Positions 1 to 12,440 of a stretch of 64,000 nucleotides of DNA are shown here, piece by piece. Source of the DNA: Balaenoptera acutorostrata (lineage: Eukaryota; Chordata; Mammalia; Artiodactyla; Balaenopteridae); the NCBI RefSeq assembly GCF_949987535.1, contig NC_080081.1:52648153-52712152 (forward strand). The letters are read 5' to 3'. The number at the start of each line of letters is the position of its first letter. Positions within the stretch are counted from its first letter, which is position 1. Under the pieces are notes generated by a model, which did not search any database, was not told where the DNA came from, and was given only the letters and a program-made list of their open reading frames with translations. The position numbers and the translations under genes are program-made.

Positions 1-289
1 GAAACACATAACTAGAGTATACTGGAGTGTTCAACATTGTAATTTTTTTTTTAATATTGTGCAAATGTAGGGCAGAAGGTAATAAAGAATTTCTTAGAAA
101 GAGGATTGTGGGTTTCACAAAGGGGACTATAAACTGCTTTCAAAAAGCTAGAATAAGAAGTTTCCCATTTGTTTGGTTGATGGATGGACATTGAAGTGAC
201 TGAGTTAGTGTGTGGTTATTTTATTTTTACATGTATTTAGTAAAATTTTGATAACAATATTTTTATGTGATCATTTTTTTTGCCACAAT

Positions 290-335
290 GTTGGGATCAT
301 TTTCAAGCATAGTAGGTGCTCAATAATTTTTTTTT
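290..335 (+). repeat. Possible MIR/L2 3'-end scrap
   Basis: The string CATAGTAGGTGCTCAATAA is the typical 3' end of MIR or L2 elements and is followed by a T-rich run. It is too short to choose between the families. Confidence 0.35.
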
Positions 336-356
336 TTTAATGAATTATACAGAATG

Positions 357-715
357 TAGTGATTATGAATGCAAACTTAAGAGTAAGGCAAAATCTATCT
401 CTGGTTTTCTAACTGCAAGCCTTTAAATTCTCTTAAATGAATTTCATAATACTATTATATATTTTGGACATATTATATATAAATATATTTATATATTTTA
501 TATATAACTATACATAAACTATATGAATGCAGATTTTTAGTAGTTGGCATATTATTTTGCATTCATAATATATAAATATAAATAAATATATGATATTGCA
601 AACATACAAAGCCCTTAATATAATTCAATTAAATGAGAAATTATATGTCAAGCAATTAACACTGTACCTGGCAAATAGTAAGTCCACCAAAGTTATCATT
701 ATCAATATTTTTATG
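357..715 (+). repeat. Degenerate MIR-like SINE split by an AT-rich tract
   Basis: The left part (about 357-450) resembles a MIR tRNA-like head and core. The right part (about 640-713) carries the MIR 3' signature around CTGTACCTGGCAAATAGTAAG. Between them, 455-600 is a TATA-rich expansion. Both halves point the same way, which suggests one old MIR stretched by AT-rich sequence. Divergence is high. Confidence 0.4.
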
Positions 716-1196
716 GTTGATTTGGCCAACACATTTATTCTATGTTTTATTATATCAATAGTAAATTCTAATTTTAAGATACAGTACAAATACAGAAGGC
801 AAAGCTTTTAATTAATTCTTTTCTCTTTCGATTTGACTGCTCTTAACCATTTTTTTTTTTTTAAATATAAAGTAAGAGTTTGATAATATTAAGCCTTAGC
901 ACAATTGGTGGGGCCAAACAATGGCAAGGAGTGGCTGATACCAGCAGGAATAAGCTGTATATGCTTGTAAATTATGTATGAGCAAGGCAAGTAGTATAAG
1001 CCCACAAAGTAGACAAAGTAGAATTTTTGAAGGAGATCGGGTTTAAACTGCTCTTAAAGTGTAAGAGGAAATTCAATAGTGGAGGAAAGTGAAGAGACAG
1101 GAATCTTATTTTTACCTGAATATTTACAATTGTATTCCCCTGGGAGGAAAAGATTAATTATTCAGAAATAAGTTGTTTTATTTTTATTTTATGTTC

Positions 1197-1201
<5 letters not shown>
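716..1201. other. Unassigned AT-rich sequence
   Basis: I recognise no gene or repeat here. The short open frame ending at 811 has no protein-like composition. Confidence 0.5.

Positions 1202-1237
<36 letters not shown>
1202..1237. repeat. (TA)n microsatellite
   Basis: An uninterrupted TA dinucleotide run of about 18 units, read directly. Confidence 0.97.
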
Positions 1238-1242
<5 letters not shown>

Positions 1243-1855
1243 ATGGAAATAGTAATATCCTATATTTTACACATGAAAATTTTATTGTGATTATTAAATT
1301 TACCTCTGTACTGAACATATTTTAAATACACATTAAATATTTTATAGAACACATATATCACAAGAATATATTGTTTTGTTTTAAAAAATTGAAAAAGTCA
1401 CTCATAACATATCTTAACTAAGGGATTACTATACCTGCATGTGTTGCAGTTTCTTTAAACGACTATGGAATTTGGGATCCCTAAGATAAATTTGTGAGGG
1501 AAAGTATAAAAAGTAAATAAAAAAATACTTGTTTAAGTAGCTGTTTTAACTACTTTTTTTCCCAAAATACAATAAAGTTATGACATTCCTAAGCAAAAAC
1601 AAACAAAAGACTTTCCAGTTAATTAAATGTATATAAGCATTCTTCAGGTAATGGAAATTTTCAAATGCCCATGCATATTTGTGTAGCACAATTTAAATTG
1701 GTTTTCATTAACAAAATAAGAAAATAACAATGTGGCATTGGCAGATAACTATGCCTGACTTGCTGTGTTAATTTTGAAAAGATATTCATAATTGTTTTGT
1801 TAATTGTGTTTGAAATAACATCCATGAAATCATAGTTTTATATTTATTTATTGTA
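1238..1855. other. Unassigned AT-rich sequence up to the gap
   Basis: No recognisable gene or repeat family. It ends at the run of Ns. Confidence 0.5.
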
Positions 1856-2055
1856 NNNNNNNNNNNNNNNNNNNNNNNNNNNNNNNNNNNNNNNNNNNNN
1901 NNNNNNNNNNNNNNNNNNNNNNNNNNNNNNNNNNNNNNNNNNNNNNNNNNNNNNNNNNNNNNNNNNNNNNNNNNNNNNNNNNNNNNNNNNNNNNNNNNNN
2001 NNNNNNNNNNNNNNNNNNNNNNNNNNNNNNNNNNNNNNNNNNNNNNNNNNNNNNN
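1856..2055. other. Assembly gap (200 Ns)
   Basis: Exactly 200 undetermined bases. An L1 3' end begins immediately to the right, so more of that element probably lies in the gap. The round size may be a placeholder and not a measured length. Confidence 0.99.
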
Positions 2056-2380
2056 ATGTTGAATCTTAAAAATAAAGTGAATGTATATAACAAAACAGAA
2101 ACAGACTCACAGATATAGAGAACAACCTAGTGGTTACTGGTGGGAAGAGAGAAGGGGAGAAGGGCAAGATAGGGGTAGGGGAGTAAGAGACATATATTAC
2201 TATGCATAAAATAAGTAACAAGGATCTATTGTACAGCAAAGGGAAATATAGCTATTATTTGGTAATAAGTTTAATTGGAGTGCAATCCATAAAAATATTG
2301 AATCACTCTGTTGTATAGCTGAAACTAATACAATATTGTAAATCAATTATATTTCAAAACAATTAGTAAATAAAACTTAC
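2056..2380 (+). mobile_element. L1 3' end (cetartiodactyl type), truncated by the gap
   Basis: The order of motifs matches an L1 3' UTR: ACAGACTCACAGATATAGAG, then a purine-rich block near 2140-2180, then TATTGTACAGCAAAGGGAA, then GCTGAAACTAATACAATATT and TCAATTATATTTCAA. The copy at 25681-26203 shares this layout. Moderate divergence suggests an older copy. Confidence 0.85.
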
Positions 2381-3044
2381 TGATTTTAAAATAACATTTA
2401 AAAAATAAATAAGGGTTATTTTTATTGTCAACTAGAAAATACCTCTAACATTTTAAAACTACTTCTAAACATCCTTAGAGGCCGATTCCACCTCCAAAAT
2501 TTAAGGTAAATATTGGTTTCAATCATTCATCTTCAGATACTCACAAAAATCTCCCTTTCAGTTAATATGTTTTCTTTGGGACACAAAGAGGTCATGATCA
2601 CTGTAGGGCCATTAGGAAATGCAGATAAGTATAAATTTAAAAAATTTAAAATCACTCAAAATTCTATAGCCAATAAAAATCACACAATCAAATCTTATGA
2701 CTTTTAACACTTAACAGTTTCGTATAATTCTATGCTTCACAAAAACTGGAACCCAGTTTTGAAATTTGACTATTATGTTGTTTATATATTGTAAAATACA
2801 TTCCTTCTACATAATTTTAATGCCTGTATGTATCATTTTTGTTTATCCAATTTTCTGTTGATGAATAGCAATTTGTTGGTAACATTTTGGTATATTAAAC
2901 TAGTTAGAGCTTTTTTCTTACTATATTTAGGTCAGAAAAGGTAATTCATAAATACTTTAAAATATTGTATACAGAGCTATAGAAAAAGGTATAATCTTCA
3001 TCTTCACTCATTTTTATAAATATTATCCTCTCAACTGTGATGAA
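2381..3044. other. Unassigned AT-rich sequence
   Basis: No confident feature. The part around 2820-2890 faintly resembles antisense L1 but is too diverged to call. Confidence 0.4.
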
Positions 3045-3725
3045 CTGTTGGTAAAGAGATTATGAAGCTTCAATGAAAGACAAGTGATGACTGACAATGT
3101 TGAATTTTACCTAAGCTCTGTGATCCTGGAAAATGATGAAGGTTAAGAAATCTTCCCACTCTTTGTGTTTTGGAAAAGGGCTTACTGCAAAGAACTATTC
3201 TTCCTAAAGTGACTTAGATAAGACTCAGGGATGCCCCCCTTGTTTACCTATGATAAGGCCAGGTTTAGACTTTTAAAATTGTTTCTTTGTTACATAAACG
3301 ATTGGCTGAACTGCTTGCTTCCACTGATCAATTGGAACAAAATACATGTTCACCAATCTATGGTTAAGTTTTCTTTCCTTCCTCAAGGCCCCTGAATTTA
3401 AGTCAGACATCAGCCTGAGCCAGTAAACAGTCCCTCGTGGGAATAGCCTGTCCTCAGGTTAAAACTCTCTCTGCCACTATCAGATCTTGCTTCCCTTTCA
3501 GCCATCCCTCTTCTCCACATCTGGTTCTCTCTAGTTGACTCTTCTCCATAATGAGAAAAAACCTTTTGGCTAACTTGTGAGTTGCTTACAGTTCTTATGG
3601 TCACAGTCTTCTCCCTACTACAATAGCCCCTTTCCCATCCCTTGCAATATCATTTTGAATAAGGTTTCTCCTTACTAAGTGCAGATTTGCTTTTTATTTG
3701 ATACCACATTTGCATGAGATCAATA
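3045..3725 (+). mobile_element. Candidate solo LTR of an endogenous retrovirus
   Basis: This block is less AT-rich than its surroundings. Pyrimidine-rich stretches around 3450-3550 lead into a polyadenylation-like GAATAAGG at 3658-3665, followed by a T/C-rich end, which is the usual R-U5 layout. No gag, pol or env reading frame is seen nearby, so it would be a solo LTR. No clear TSD or TG...CA ends were fixed. The boundaries are estimates. Confidence 0.45.
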
Positions 3726-4995
3726 TTCTTGACCATCAAAATATTCACGTAGTGAGAGCCATTAATACTTTGTTGTTACATATTTGTCTTCTGGATATAA
3801 CTTCATATTAAGAGCTTAAACAGAGAAAATGTTCAGGAGATCAATACCTTGAGTAAATACAAATGTATGCTATAAATACAACAATACAGAAAATAATTTA
3901 TTATAACAAAAGCACTTCAAGGTCAAGATATGTTACCTTTCTTTACATTTAAATTTTCTTCACTGATTATTACTTCATGAGCAGCACACACATGTAATAC
4001 AGACACGTCTGGCTCTCTATACACATTCCAATGCTATGACAGCTCAAGAAATATTAGAACATAAATATATTTTCAATGTAGGTTAATTAACCTGCAGTAG
4101 CAAATTTGAAATACATTTACATAAAGAGGAAATAAAACTCATGCATATCCTAAAAGATGCTGGCCAAGTGGAGTAGCAAATGAAATGAGTCCATAAGGTT
4201 GTAATTGAAAAATTAATCAAGCCATATATAGGATCTAAAATAAAAAAGAGATAACTTTGCTTTCATAATTTGTCTATGCTTTAAAATAAAACTATGCTAC
4301 CATGTTCAAATTTTTCTTGGTCATTACTTCTGTTTCAAGGCCAAGTTTTTTCATTCCTATTTCAAAACATAAGGAAACAAAATTGTAAATATGTACTTTA
4401 TTTTATGGCTTAGTCTTCTTTAAACTAAGTCTTCTGAGTATGTTTTCATTCCATATTTCTAAAAATTACACTTTTGTTCTTTATTATATATCCTCTATAG
4501 AAATAATTTATGTTATCAAGAGACTTGATTTATACTAGTTCACTACTGATTTAGGATAAGAGAATGGATGTAATCAATTTTTACCAAAAACAATATTTAC
4601 ATATATATTATTCAATTTTTCTTGGTTTAACCAAGTAATCAGTATAGTAGTTTGTTTTTGCAACCAGAGATTCTAAATTAATCACAGCATTGAAATGCAG
4701 TAGATTACAACTTTAAGGAAAGAAGTAGAAAACCATAGGACAGCCGTTTGGTAGCAGAGTTAGAGTGGATAAACGTCAGAGAAGAGAACATCAATTTCAT
4801 ATTACTTTAACTTTAATACTGCACATTCTAGGCAAAATATTCACACTGAGGAGATGCAAGTAACTGTGTCTCAGTAAAGGTACATTAAAATTGTGTTATG
4901 ATTTACAGAGCGTTCATTATGCCCTACTCCATAAATTACTCTATGACTGATCATTTTTTTTCTTTACCTACGGGATATGTGATTTCTATTGGACC
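3726..4995. other. Unassigned AT-rich sequence
   Basis: About 1.3 kb without a gene, a recognisable repeat or a convincing reading frame. Confidence 0.5.
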
Positions 4996-6937
4996 TTGCT
5001 TTTATTTTTTTTTTTTTATTTTTATTTTTATTTTAGTGTAGACTCTTTACAATAGTTTTTTAAATTTTTTTTTAAATTTTTTTAACGTCTTTATTGGAGT
5101 ATAATTGTGTTACAGTGGTATGTTAGTTTCTGCTTTATAACAAAGTGAATCAGCCATAAATATACATATATCCCCATATCTCCTCCCTATTGCATCTCCC
5201 TCTCACCCTCCTTATCCCACCTCTCTAGGTGGTCACAAAGCACGGAACTGATCTCCCTGTGCCATGTGGCAGCTTCCCACTAGCTATCTATTTTACATTT
5301 GGTAGTGTATATAAGTCCATGCCACTCTCTCACTTCGTCCCAGCTTACCCTTCCCCCTGCCCGTGTCCTCAAGTCCATTCTCTATGTCTGTGTCTTTATT
5401 CATGTCCTGCCACTAGTTTCTTCATAACCTTTTTTTTTTTTTTTTAGATTCCATATATATGTGTTGGCATACGATATTTATTTTTCTCTTTCTGACTTAC
5501 TTCACTCTTATGACAGACTCTAGGTCAATCCACCTCACTACAAATAACTCAATTTTGTTTCTTTTTATGGCTGAGTAATATTCCATTGTATATGTGTGCC
5601 ACATCTTCTTTATCCATTCATCTATCGATGGGCACTTAGGTTGCTTCCATGTCCTGGCTATTGTAAATAGCGCTGCAGTGAACATTGTGGTACATGACTC
5701 TTTTTGAATTATGGTTTTCTCAGGGGATATGACAGGTAGCGGGATTGCTGGGCCTTATGGTAGTTCTATTTTTAGTTTTTTAAGGAACCTCCATACTGTT
5801 CTCCAGAGTGGCTGTATAAATTTACATTCCCACAAACAGTGCAAGAGGGTTCCCTTTTCTCCACACCCTCTCCATCATTTATTGTTTGTAGATTTTTTGA
5901 TGATGGCCATTCTGACTGGTGTGAGGAGATACCTCATTGTGGTTTTGATTTGCATTTCTCTAATGATTAATGATGTTGAGCATCCTTTCATGTGTTTGTT
6001 GGCAATCTGTATATCTTCTTTGGAGAAATGTCTATTTAGGTCTTCTGCCCATTTTTTGATTGGTTTGTTTGGTTTTTTTTTTTTTTTTTTTTGATATTGA
6101 GCAGCCTGAGCTGCTTGTAAATTTTGGAGATTAATCCTTTGTCAGTTGCTTCATTTACAAATATTTTCCCCCATTCTGAGGGTTGTCTTTTCATCTTATT
6201 TATGGTTTCCTTGCTGTGCAAAAGCTTTTAAGTTTCATTAGGTCTCATTTGTTTATTTTTGTTTTTTATTTCCATTTCTCTAGGATGTGGGTCAAGAAGG
6301 ATCTGCTGTGATTTATGTCATAGAGTGTTCTGCCTATGTTTTCTTCTAAGAGTTTGATAGTGTCTGGCCTTACATTTAGGTCTTTAATCTATTTGGAGTT
6401 TATTTTTGTGTATGGTGTGTTCTAATTTCATTCTTTTACATGTAGCTGTCCAGTTTTCCCAGCACCACATATTGAAGAGGCCGTCTTTTCTCCACTGTAT
6501 ATTTTTGCCTCGTTTATAAAAAATAAGGTGACCATATATGTGTGGGTTTATCTCTGTGCTTTCTATCCTGTTCCATTGATCTATATTTCTGTTGTTGTGC
6601 TGGTACCATATTGTCTTGATTACTGTAGCTTTGAAGTATAGTCTGAAGTCAGGGAGTCTGATTCCTCCAGCTCCATTTTTCTTTCTCAAGATTGCTTTGG
6701 CTCTTCGGGGTCTTTCGTATTTCCATACAAATTGTGAAATTTTTTGTTCTAGAAAAATGCCATTGGTAGTTTGATAGGGATTGCATTGAATCTGTAGATT
6801 GCTTTGAGTAGTGTAGTCATTTTCACAATGTTGATTCTTCCAATCCAAGAACATGGTATATCTCCATCTGTTTGTATCAGCTTTAATTTCTTTCATCAGT
6901 GTCTTATAGTTTTCTGCATACAGGATTTTGCTTTTAT
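4996..6937 (-). mobile_element. 5'-truncated L1, minus strand, with TSD
   Basis: The L1 3' end starts at about 5084 (antisense of CCAATAAAGACGTT) and runs to about 6927. The 10-bp TSD TTGCTTTTAT is seen at 4996-5005 and 6928-6937, showing a complete target-primed insertion. It holds the 3' UTR (about 5084-5443) and the 3' part of ORF2. The tail is unusual: two T-rich tracts (5006-5034 and 5056-5083) flank a 21-base unique segment. Confidence 0.95.
5444..6927 (-). pseudogene. L1 ORF2 remnant (reverse transcriptase C-terminal part), decayed
   Basis: Translation of the minus strand gives L1 ORF2p pieces. They include an RT/thumb-side block at about 6384-6924 (...[11 protein letters not shown], then [20 protein letters not shown]) and the C-terminal end at 5497-5685 ([21 protein letters not shown]). 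The blocks lie in different frames, with stops and frameshifts between them. The element is 5'-truncated, so endonuclease and most of the RT were never present. Not functional. Confidence 0.9.
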
Positions 6938-8434
6938 ATCTGAGTGTTAAGCTATAATATTCTGTAGTTATCAACACTTTAAAGTAATCTTGTATTCACA
7001 TATATTCCATAATTTTTCATTTGCAAATGCCAAAAATATTAGTTACTAATATTGATGTTTTTGTGAATATATATGAAATGAAGTCCTCTTAAGTATAATG
7101 TAAAAGCAGGTGAAAAACATGTAATGAAAAATTTCACTCCCAAATTTATGGCTGAGTTATTTCTCAGGAAATCCTCAGCAGTCCTTTAGTTGACGCTAAG
7201 GCTGGTTACCCCACATGCAAAATCCATTATGCTCTTTACTTCACTATTTTGTTGTTTCCAAACTAACAGACCATTATTGCATTTCCCAGAGAACAAGAAT
7301 CTTTTTCTAGGGTGCCTTCTAAACTCCAGCAAGCCTCATCAAAAAACTGATAATCAATGAAGTGTGTACACATGGAAATCTCTAAAGAATTCTGATAAAG
7401 TAGTGCATTTTTACAACTTGCCTGTCTTCAGAGAAGCTTTACAAATGAAGCCAATTTCTTTCTCCACTGGGAGTTCTAGATGGTAGAGATCAAGGAAGAG
7501 GCTAATATTTACCATTTCACAAATTAAAGACTACATGGTAAGTCTAGTGTCAGACAGCTTTAATTATTTTTCCCTGCTTTGTAGTTTGGATAGTATAATC
7601 TGGGTTTCCCTGCAGCTGACAACTTGGAGTGAAAAACCAAGCAAAATGTCAGCATTTACTCAAGCAGATAATGTAGCTCAAAAATGCAGAGACTTTTTCC
7701 TGGGATGGAAGACGATGTTTTGCATCACTCTAGGCGCCCACTGAGTGAAAATACCCATACTCATCTAATGCAGAAAACATGGGTAATGATACGGTTTCTA
7801 CACATTTGACTGAGATAAAAAAGAAGTGAAAATATCTTGACATAAAACACATGATTTTGTTAAAATTATATCATTTATACTAAAGTTACAGTATATACAG
7901 AGAATCAACGTATATTTTGAATGCAACAATCATAAAGCATTGTTTGTTTATTGCATGTAATTTATGGACTCTTTTCATGCCCATGCCTATTATTATTACA
8001 GTTATAGTTCACAATTAACATCATAAACAATTTTGAGAATTAAAAAATGAAAATCAGGATGATGTTCTTCTGATGCAAAGGAACAGGTATTTTAAAGCTT
8101 TCAAGTCTAATTGGGTGTTGTACAATTTCACATTTAAAGGCCTAATTGTTTAAAAACCTAAAGCAGCCCCATCAGAGATGTACCATTCCTGTAGCAGAGG
8201 GAAAATTGCAAGAAGGTGCTTGGTTTGGAAATTCTTTTTCCTATCCTTTTCTAACAGTCTCTAATTAGACCCATGAGTTAGATTCGTGATCTCTTAATTT
8301 CATCCTTGTATTTTTTGTCAGTATATACTCTCACTAATTCACAAAATTTTCCTTGAGCCTTTTATGATCCCTTGAGGATATTCAACTCTTATTGAAACTC
8401 CAGTACCTAACATAATGTACTTATTTCTCCATAT
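6938..8434. other. Unassigned sequence
   Basis: No gene or confident repeat. The open frame at 7535-7744 has no recognisable homology and no exon context. Confidence 0.5.
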
Positions 8435-8600
8435 GCCATTTATTCAATCAATTATTCATTCACTCACTCATTCATCAATCCGTCAGTCCGTGGGTAATTA
8501 TTGATTACTGAGTATGTGTTATGCTTCATATTAGACCTTGAGAGTTCAATATAAATTAAATTCAGCCACTGCCCTGGAGAAGCTTATGGTGAAATAATTG
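8435..8600 (-). repeat. L2 LINE 3' end
   Basis: A TCATTCA-rich stretch is followed by TTGATTACTGAGTATGTGTT and then CTGCCCTGGAGAAGCTTATG. This is the antisense of the L2 3' terminus. Confidence 0.7.
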
Positions 8601-8667
8601 CTATTCATCTTAAATTCCTTATTGATTTACTTTTGGAACATACAAGAGAGTCTTTAACAAGACAATG

Positions 8668-9040
8668 TATTAGTCAGCTTTGTAGTAGAGAGAAGTCTCA
8701 GTGGCTTATGACAGTAAAGTCCTATTTCTTGCTTGCATACCAGCTGGGGGCCCTGCTCCTGCTCCATGTTCTGTTGTCATGTCTGGATGCAGGAGATGCC
8801 TGAGTGAAGGGGGAACCTCCACCTGGTCATGATGTTCATGGGGTGGGGGGTAAATTGCAAGAGAACTGGCAGAAACACACGTGGTTTCTCAAGCTTCTTC
8901 TCGGAACTGGAATAAGTCACTTCCGCTCTTGTTTATTGGTCAGAGAAAGTCATATGGAAAAACTTAACAATAGGGTAAGGAGTCTCTGGGTCATGTGGGA
9001 ATTTGCAGTAAATAGGAATGGACAAACCCCTCCAGCAAAG
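8668..9040. repeat. Ancient MER-type repeat, family not assigned
   Basis: The left end ATTAGTCAGCTTTGTAGTA, the internal AGTGGCTTATGACAG and the right part with TATTGGTCAGAGAAAGTCA resemble an old medium-reiteration mammalian repeat. The open frame 8804-9061 inside is not a gene. Confidence 0.5.
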
Positions 9041-10517
9041 GGAGTAAAGGACTCGGAGTAGTCATAGAATCAGCCAGTTTATCTAAGAGTTTGCTCTAGG
9101 TGGGGGAGGTGATTTTGGCATTTCATAATGGAATTTCTAATTAGGCAGTGATCAATAATTATTTTAAATATTTTAATCCATGTCATTTTATTCCTTGGGT
9201 AACTTTTAACTAAATCCCTTACCAAGACCTCATAGTTTGTATCATAAACATTAAATTATCAGGAGATGAAAGAACTGCATAATAGCTTTTATTATGAAAG
9301 AGCACATAAGAATTAGCCGAGAATAAGTTTTGGCATTTTGCCTGGGAAACAAGTCAGATACTACTACACATAATTCTCTCCATATTAAAAGGATCATTAC
9401 ACATGCTAAAATCTGTGTAGCATGCTGTTAGAGAAAATTTTGCTAAGTAAGATGCTTAACTTTTTAAAAAGCAAAATGTTTATTTGTTATATATACCTAT
9501 ATATAGATAATTTTATTTAGTGAAAATTAGATTTTCTGCCTCAGAGAAGCTTATCCTCTATATTCCTCTCAGCTAGTTAGAAGCCTAAGGAAAAGAAGAA
9601 TCTTATGAACAGAATGTTTTAGGTGAAATACAGCTGCAGGGTTGAAATTTCATTATGATTCTATTCTATTTCCATTGCCCCATAGGAACACTATACTTAA
9701 TCCATCAGTGCCCCCTTATTATCTCTGCAACACCCCAACTTCTACATCCACGCCAAAACCATTAATATGGCCAGTTATAGCATTTACAAAGTGAATCAGG
9801 CTTTGAAATACAACAGCACTAGCAGTGTGCCCCATATGCTTCTAAAACATATACAGAAAAACGGCACAGCATGATCTTTCTCAAAAGAATAACAATGGTC
9901 TCTTTATACACCTAAAATAGGAAACCTATGTTCATGCTGATACAGTTAGGTGGATTTGATTCCCATTCATAAGGTGATGTATTGATTTAAAGATGAAATA
10001 TACAAGTTCCTCATTTGGAAGAAGTCATCTCTACTGCCAGCTATTGTAAAATATTCTACATTGTGTAGGTGGAATCCAGTCACTCAAAAACAATTCCATA
10101 TTAGCTTAGAAAAAAATACAATGTAGAGGAAATGTTATGTTTCATCATACACTCTCTTGACACTAAGCTATATGCATAATTTTTTTTTGTTTCCATTTTT
10201 AAACATTCAGAAAGATGTTCATCCCTCTAGTGATGTATATTAGGTAATAATAATTTCATTTTATAAACTCATTTATGACTACTGGTTTTTCTCATGTTAT
10301 TTCCTCAGTCTTGAATAACCTTTTCTATTTTCTTTCTTACATAATACATCTTAAATAAATTTATGATTGTTTTTCTTTTTTCTTTCCCTCCCTGGATTCC
10401 TCTCTTGCTTTTACTCAGTCTCCTTTGTGTCTCTTCCTATGCTTGTTCTGTAAATGGTATTATATAACCAAGCATTTTATTTTGGCCATTTTATCCATAA
10501 CAGTAATGCTAATAGCA
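9041..10517. other. Unassigned sequence
   Basis: No gene, RNA or confident repeat recognised. Confidence 0.5.
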
Positions 10518-10745
10518 ATAGTAAGAACTAATGTTCATAGAACACTTGCTTTGAACTTGGGAATTCCCAATGTCCTTTATGTGTAACAATCTACAATAAC
10601 TGTAAAAGGTAGAAACTATCATCTGCCATTTACACATAAGTGAGACAAAACAATGTTAAATTACTTGAGCAAGAACATTCATCTAGGATGAAATGCTCCA
10701 GGTTTCACATCCAGAAAGCATAACTCCAAGGATAAGTTATTAAGT
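10518..10745 (-). repeat. MIR SINE
   Basis: Antisense MIR order: GAACACTTGCTTTGAACTTG, then a block like ATCTGCCATTTACACATAAG (GAGGAAACTGAGG region), then a diverged tRNA-like head. Confidence 0.7.
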
Positions 10746-11179
10746 ACTACATGCTTCTCACACCACACGCTCCCTGTCTGAACATAGCCTGAGGCTGTTA
10801 ATTCCCAAATGCACATTTGCAACTCAGATAATTCACATAAGCTCAAAATTCATGGATCTAACTCCTTACAAGAAATGTCTACTCATAAAATTAACTGAAA
10901 TTCAGCAGGTTGAATACTAAGTTGATTTATTTCCTCCCATACTAGGTCCTCCATGGTGTTCCTGATCATAGAGAGACACACCACTAATCCCCCTGTTGCC
11001 CTAGTCACGGATCTGACATTTCTTCACTCATTGCTTCCAATCTAAAAACAAGTCCTATCAATATGGTTTCCCAAATATATCTCAAATCATCCACATCTCT
11101 CTGTCTCCATGGACATCACCACCTTGTTGCAGGGATCTAAAATATCTTCCTTTATTTATAAGTTCATCCCATTTTCCAC

Positions 11180-11445
11180 AATTCGACCAGAGCTGATTTT
11201 TCAAAAATTTGAAACTGTGTCATTAAAACGTTTGCTTAAAACCTTTCAGTGTCCCTCATTGTCTGCATATGATGAGATTTGAAAATCTTACTGTATTAAA
11301 CAGCTTCTCTCCAGAATTTTGTCTTGACTCATCCTCAGTCCCTCAATGTCACAACCACACTGAACTGCAGTCTTGGATTTTCTCCTCTAAACATCTTGCG
11401 TTCTCCTCTTGCCTGCCTCTGTGTTCATTAAGCTGGCTTGATATT
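11180..11445 (+). repeat. L2 LINE fragment
   Basis: TTTGCTTAAAACCTTTCAGT is followed by sequence matching the L2 order (TCTTGACTCATCCTCAGTCC, CACAACCACACTGAACTGC, TTCTCCTCTTGCCTGCCTCT). Diverged but collinear with L2. Confidence 0.7.
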
Positions 11446-11477
11446 TCTTGTAAATATAACCACACCTACTCTATGCC

Positions 11478-11606
11478 ATCCACTTCTAGGTAGGTATCTA
11501 AGAGAAATAAAATAAACGTCCCAAAAAGACATGTATAATAATCTTCCTAGCAGCTTTAGTAATAATAGGAAAAAACTGAAAATAACCCACATGTTCATTA
11601 GCAGTG
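11478..11606 (+). mobile_element. Ancient L1 (L1M-type), left half
   Basis: CACTTCTAGGTAGGTATCTA and CCCACATGTTCATTAGCAG are decayed L1 ORF2 3' sequence. The element is interrupted by an MLT1 LTR and resumes at 12110. Confidence 0.7.
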
Positions 11607-12109
11607 GAGTGATGTGGTCGTTTGTCCCCAAAGAGGACTGCCCAACTAACTATACCTCCTGTTAATCATTTCCTTATGTTGTCCCCTCCCTTGAATTTGT
11701 CTTGCTCTTGTAATTTGACATTGACTGATGGAATACACCAGTGGTGAAACTTCATGATTTCAGATGCTGGTTCATAAGACTTGTAGCTTTCTCTTCAGCC
11801 TTTCAGAACATTCTCTCTTGATACACTCTCTTACAGCACGTAGTCATGATGATATGAGAAACCTAAGCTAAACTACATGGAAGAGCCATCTGTTGGCACT
11901 GGTTGACAGTCCCAGCTAATAACCCAGCCAACATCCAGGGTCAACTGACAATCATGGGACTGAGCCATCTGGGGAATCCAGCCCCAGCTTCAACCTGTGA
12001 TTGCAGGAGAAACCCTGAGTGATTACTGCCCAGCTGATCCCAGTCAGTCCTCTGCACTGAGGTAATATTTATTATTTTGTGACAGTTATAGAAATAGGTA
12101 ACCAGAACA
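11607..12109 (+). mobile_element. MLT1-type MaLR solo LTR
   Basis: The sequence follows the MLT1 LTR order: TGCTCTTGTAATTTGACATT, then GTTGACAGTCCCAGCTAATA, then CCAGCCCCAGCTTCAACCTG, then GACAGTTATAGAAATAGGTA just before the end at CCAGAACA. It splits an older L1 and so inserted after it. No internal retroviral region is present. Confidence 0.85.
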
Positions 12110-12440
12110 AAATGATAAACAAAAATTGTATATTCACGTAATGTTACACTACACAGAAATAAAAATGAATAAACTTGTGTGAAAAAGATTGCTAACACAA
12201 AATAGTACATACTGTATGACTGAATATAAAATTTAAGTGAAAAAATACCAACTCACCTATGGTGATAGAAATCAGAACAGTGGTTTAACAGTGGTCATGA
12301 TGTAATTTTCTGGCATGAGGAAATATCCTATACCTTGATAAATGTGTTTATATTTGTCAAAACTCATCAAGTCATACACTTAAGGTGTGTGCATTTTACA
12401 CTGTGCAAATTGTACCTAAGAAAATGGTCACTGAGCCAAA
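12110..12440 (+). mobile_element. Ancient L1 (L1M-type), right half and 3' UTR
   Basis: It resumes the L1 begun at 11478 with ATAAACAAAAATTGTATATT. It then carries the old L1 3' UTR words GACTGAATATAAAATTTAAG, AACTCATCAAGTCATACACT and GTGCAAATTGTACCTAAG. Confidence 0.75.

Noticed and set aside
1848..2093. Open frames on both strands across the N run
   Set aside because: They consist of undetermined bases and carry no coding evidence.
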